Shown here in pieces: positions 62,023-64,000 of a stretch of DNA of 64,000 nt. Within the stretch, counting starts at the first letter, position 1. The number at the start of each line of letters is the position of its first letter. The notes under the pieces are model-generated. The model worked only from the letters and a program-made list of their open reading frames with translations, was not told the DNA's origin and did not search any database. The position numbers and the translations under genes were made by a program. The stretch spans positions 1 to 64,000 of the forward strand of contig NZ_JAHLEB010000002.1 of NCBI RefSeq assembly GCF_018861735.1, in the 5' to 3' direction. Source of the DNA: Clostridium lacusfryxellense (GTDB lineage Bacteria > Bacillota > Clostridia > Clostridiales > Clostridiaceae).

Positions 62023-62859
62023 ATGAGTAAAATTAGTAAAATGGTAAACTGTAAGGCGTGTGATAAGGAGATAGCTAAAGGTGTTAAAAAATGTGTACAT
62101 TGTGGCAAGGATCAGAGAAGTTTCTTTAAGCAACATAAGTTTTTAACTTTTGTATTAGCAATTATTGTTGTAGTAGGATTAAGTAAAGCTATGGGAGGTG
62201 GAGGTAGTACCACTGGAGATACTGCGACAGCTACAGGCACAGCAGATGGAACTGCTAAAACAGCTTCAACTGCTAAAACAGCTTCAACTACTCCTGAAGT
62301 AAAAAAGGATGATATTAGTTTCTCAAATATTCTTGTAACTTCAAATAGTGGAACGACTACTGTAAATGGCGAAGCAAAAAGTAATGATGGTCAAAAACAT
62401 TCATTTACTATAAAAGTAAGCTTCTATGATAAAACTAAAAAACTTCTTGGAACAGCCATGGGTACAATAAATGATTTACAGCCTACGGATACAAAGATTT
62501 TTACTGCAATGGCTACTGAAGACTTTACTAAATCTGCTAGCTATAAAGTTGAAGTAGATACAATGGTTCAATCTTCAGCACCAGATAAAGCTTCTGTGCT
62601 TACCTTCTCAAATTTAGTATCTAAGGGTCAATCAGGAACTACTATTGTAGATGGTGAAGTTAAGAACGTGGACACAAAAGAACATAGCTTTACTTTAGTG
62701 ATTGGTTTTTACGACAAAGGTGGTAAATTAATTGGAACAGCAGTGGGTGCAATGAATAACCTTGGAGCAGGTGCAACTAAGACATATACTGCAATGTCAG
62801 TAGGTGACTTTAGTAAGGCTTCAAAAACTAAAATCCAAGTTGATTCATTAGTACAATAA
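62023..62859 (+). CDS. Zinc-ribbon membrane protein with two FxLYD-like domains
   Basis: 278 residues. The N-terminal zinc ribbon (NCKACDKEIAKGVKKCVHCGK) is cytoplasmic. One membrane helix follows (FLTFVLAIIVVVGLSKAMGG), then a Gly/Thr/Ala-rich linker with a TAKTAS repeat, then two tandem beta domains of about 85 residues (ISFSNILVTSNSGTTTVNGE ... and LTFSNLVSKGQSGTTIVDGE ...). The domains share the FYDK..KLxGTA core of the FxLYD family and are about half identical, so an internal duplication is clear. It should display the domains outside the cell. GGGGGA precedes the ATG. A terminator follows. Confidence 0.82.
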   Translation: MSKISKMVNCKACDKEIAKGVKKCVHCGKDQRSFFKQHKFLTFVLAIIVVVGLSKAMGGGGSTTGDTATATGTADGTAKTASTAKTASTTPEVKKDDISFSNILVTSNSGTTTVNGEAKSNDGQKHSFTIKVSFYDKTKKLLGTAMGTINDLQPTDTKIFTAMATEDFTKSASYKVEVDTMVQSSAPDKASVLTFSNLVSKGQSGTTIVDGEVKNVDTKEHSFTLVIGFYDKGGKLIGTAVGAMNNLGAGATKTYTAMSVGDFSKASKTKIQVDSLVQ

Positions 62860-62891
62860 GACTCAGAAACAAAATGTAGATATATATAATA

Positions 62892-62929
62892 TGAAGACAT
62901 TAACTTTTAACAGAGTTAGTGTCTTTTTT
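62892..62929 (+). terminator. Terminator after the FxLYD gene
   Basis: AAGACATTAAC pairs with GTTAGTGTCTT (one G-T pair) around TTTTAACAGA, followed by TTTTTTATTTT. Confidence 0.8.
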
Positions 62930-63029
62930 ATTTTGGAACATAAATTTAATATATATCTGTAAATAGTTGTTTTTAGCAGTCCCACAAGAGTAGAAAGTTG
63001 AAGAGAAGTGTTGTTTTAACTGTACTTTA

Positions 63030-63092
63030 ATGGCAGATGGGCAGACACTCCTACTAAACTTGAAAATCGAGGGGATTGATATAAATGAGTGA
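63030..63092 (+). CDS. Short ORF overlapping the tape-measure start (20 residues)
   Basis: ADGQTLLLNLKIEGIDINE ends eight bases inside the tape-measure gene. It has no clear ribosome binding site of its own. It may be the leftover start of a shortened tail gene or a translational-coupling leader for the tape-measure gene. Confidence 0.3.
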   Translation: MADGQTLLLNLKIEGIDINE

Positions 63093-64000
63093 CGGTGTAG
63101 AAATAGTAGTTACAGCAGATACCACAGGGGCTACAAGAGCCTTAGATAGTCTGCACAGTAGTATGCAAGGTGTGGAAAATAGTATCAACACAACACATGG
63201 TAAACTAGCTGGATTTGGTGATAAACTTAAAACGTTAGGTGGTACTATGTCTAAGATTGGAGCAGTAGCAACTGTAGCAATCACAGCACCCTTAATTGCA
63301 ATGGGTAAGAAGGTATTGGATGTTGGTTCAGAAATGAAAGCCTTCCATAGTACCTTTAGCACAGTGCTAGGTGACTTAGAAGCAGAAGCTAAAAACTGGT
63401 CAAAGAACGTGAGCAAAGAAGTGGGATTAAATCCTGACATTCTTGACAAAACTAACTTACAATTTATTAACATGGCTAAATCTATGGGTATGAGTACAGC
63501 AGAAGCACTAGCTTTCGGTGAGAAAATGACAAGGCTTACTCTGGATACCGCTGCCTTTAATGATATTCCAATTGCAGAAGCAGCAGATAGAATGGCTTCA
63601 GGACTTCGAGGAGAAGGCGATGCTGTAGAAAAGCTCGGAATCTACATGGGTGAAGCTAATCTTAAGGCACAGATGTTATCGCAAGGGCTTAAAGGAAACT
63701 ACGCAGACTTATCCTCAGCTGAGAAAGCTAATGTACTGTATAACTTAGGACTAAAACAGACAAAGGACGCTCTAGGACAGGCTGGAAGGGAATCTGACTC
63801 ATACCAAAATAAGCTGGCTAATGTGGGGAACTCCATGGCACTTTTATCTGAGAAGCTATTCTTAATTGTAGAGCCAGCAGTAATATCTGTAATGGAAAAG
63901 ATAACAGGACTAATAGAGAAGTTTTCTGCTCTTGATACTGGTACACAGAAGACTGGGCTTATATTAGCTGGTGTTGCACTAGTACTTCCACCATTAATTC
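63085..64000 (+). CDS. Phage tail tape-measure protein, N-terminal part
   Basis: The frame is open from ATG 63085 (GAGGGG upstream) to the window edge, at least 305 residues. The start (VEIVVTADTTGATRALDSL) is typical for tape measures, as is the Ala/Gly-rich amphipathic region with a hydrophobic stretch (GAVATVAITAPLIAMGKKV). The family segment around FGEKMTRLTLDTAAFNDIP, RMASGLRGEGDAVEKLGIY matches the TP901-type tape-measure domain. It sets tail length and threads the tail tube of a siphovirus or myovirus. Unusually, no tail-tube or assembly-chaperone gene lies before it; a terminator and non-coding DNA do. Confidence 0.88.
   Translation, partial: MSDGVEIVVTADTTGATRALDSLHSSMQGVENSINTTHGKLAGFGDKLKTLGGTMSKIGAVATVAITAPLIAMGKKVLDVGSEMKAFHSTFSTVLGDLEAEAKNWSKNVSKEVGLNPDILDKTNLQFINMAKSMGMSTAEALAFGEKMTRLTLDTAAFNDIPIAEAADRMASGLRGEGDAVEKLGIYMGEANLKAQMLSQGLKGNYADLSSAEKANVLYNLGLKQTKDALGQAGRESDSYQNKLANVGNSMALLSEKLFLIVEPAVISVMEKITGLIEKFSALDTGTQKTGLILAGVALVLPPLI

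Larger units (their letters stand above)
54900..64000. mobile_element. Integrated phage-like element, left part (runs past the window)
   Basis: Bounded on the left by an interrupted host gene and a large serine integrase. Inside are small regulators, two long non-coding regions, a RepL-like protein and a tail tape-measure gene that is still open at base 64000. The non-coding regions look different in base use from the AT-rich neighbourhood (many ACTGTA-like words and G-rich runs). No terminase, portal, capsid or lysis gene is seen in this part. Best called a prophage or phage-derived element. Confidence 0.8.

Overview
The window is AT-rich Gram-positive DNA whose protein families point to Clostridium sensu stricto or a close relative. 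The evidence is a GntR/YtrA-type ABC cluster, DUF2089 and SHOCT-like proteins, DUF4003, a YmaF-family protein, a clostridial type IV pilus cluster, YesM/YesN with an LplABC-type importer, strong AGGAGG ribosome binding sites, frequent TTG/GTG starts and T-tailed hairpin terminators. The species cannot be named from the sequence. No tRNA, rRNA or CRISPR array was seen.

Layout. 1-5.3 kb: a decayed left edge holding a lipase gene that has lost its 5' end next to a hairpin-rich segment, a twice-frameshifted small membrane protein gene, two hypothetical proteins, a TPR-GGDEF diguanylate cyclase, and a deletion relic of one of the hypotheticals. 5.5-14.2 kb: a type IV pilus (or type II secretion-like) operon, pilB-pilC-pilA-pilM-pilN-pilO, two minor prepilins, and a PilX-like protein carrying an array of about 18-residue beta-helix repeats. 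PilB has two MshEN-type motifs of the kind that bind c-di-GMP, so the diguanylate cyclase next door is a plausible partner. 14.3-31.8 kb: ordinary chromosomal genes. They include a DUF3267 metallopeptidase, an EamA transporter, a YmaF-like gene broken at an A9 tract, a DUF2089/SHOCT-like operon, tandem DUF445 proteins, a class B PBP, a DsbD_2 membrane protein, an accessory SecA with a hydrophobic C-terminal tail, a MATE exporter, DUF4003, and a GntR-ABC operon with a visible operator. 31.8-45.1 kb: a CadD transporter, a serine hydrolase, YesM/YesN and LplB/LplC/LplA-type sugar uptake genes with a cre-like site, a five-PAS orphan histidine kinase, and a chemoreceptor pseudogene behind an intact-looking sigma-D promoter. 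45.2-54.6 kb: an SGNH hydrolase, a HAD phosphatase, a UbiD decarboxylase, an ABC exporter with an OmpR/histidine kinase pair, a GNAT, a second EamA transporter and small proteins.

54.9-64.0 kb: the left part of an integrated mobile element, probably a prophage or phage-derived element. It interrupts a YyaL-type (DUF255, thioredoxin-fold) gene exactly after the conserved CHWCHV codons. It carries a large serine integrase, a stand-alone recombinase-type zinc-ribbon protein, a ribbon-helix-helix-like protein behind GTTAC repeats, a 1.1 kb non-coding region with 10-bp-phased repeats (candidate replication origin), a proline-tailed peptide gene beside a DUF6338 membrane protein, a membrane zinc-ribbon protein, a RepL-like replication/regulatory protein, a second 1.1 kb non-coding region with a compact multi-hairpin structure, a double-FxLYD membrane protein, and the start of a tail tape-measure gene that runs off the window. 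No terminase, portal or capsid gene lies between integrase and tape measure, which is an unusual order. The non-coding regions and their small proteins are the least explained part of the window.
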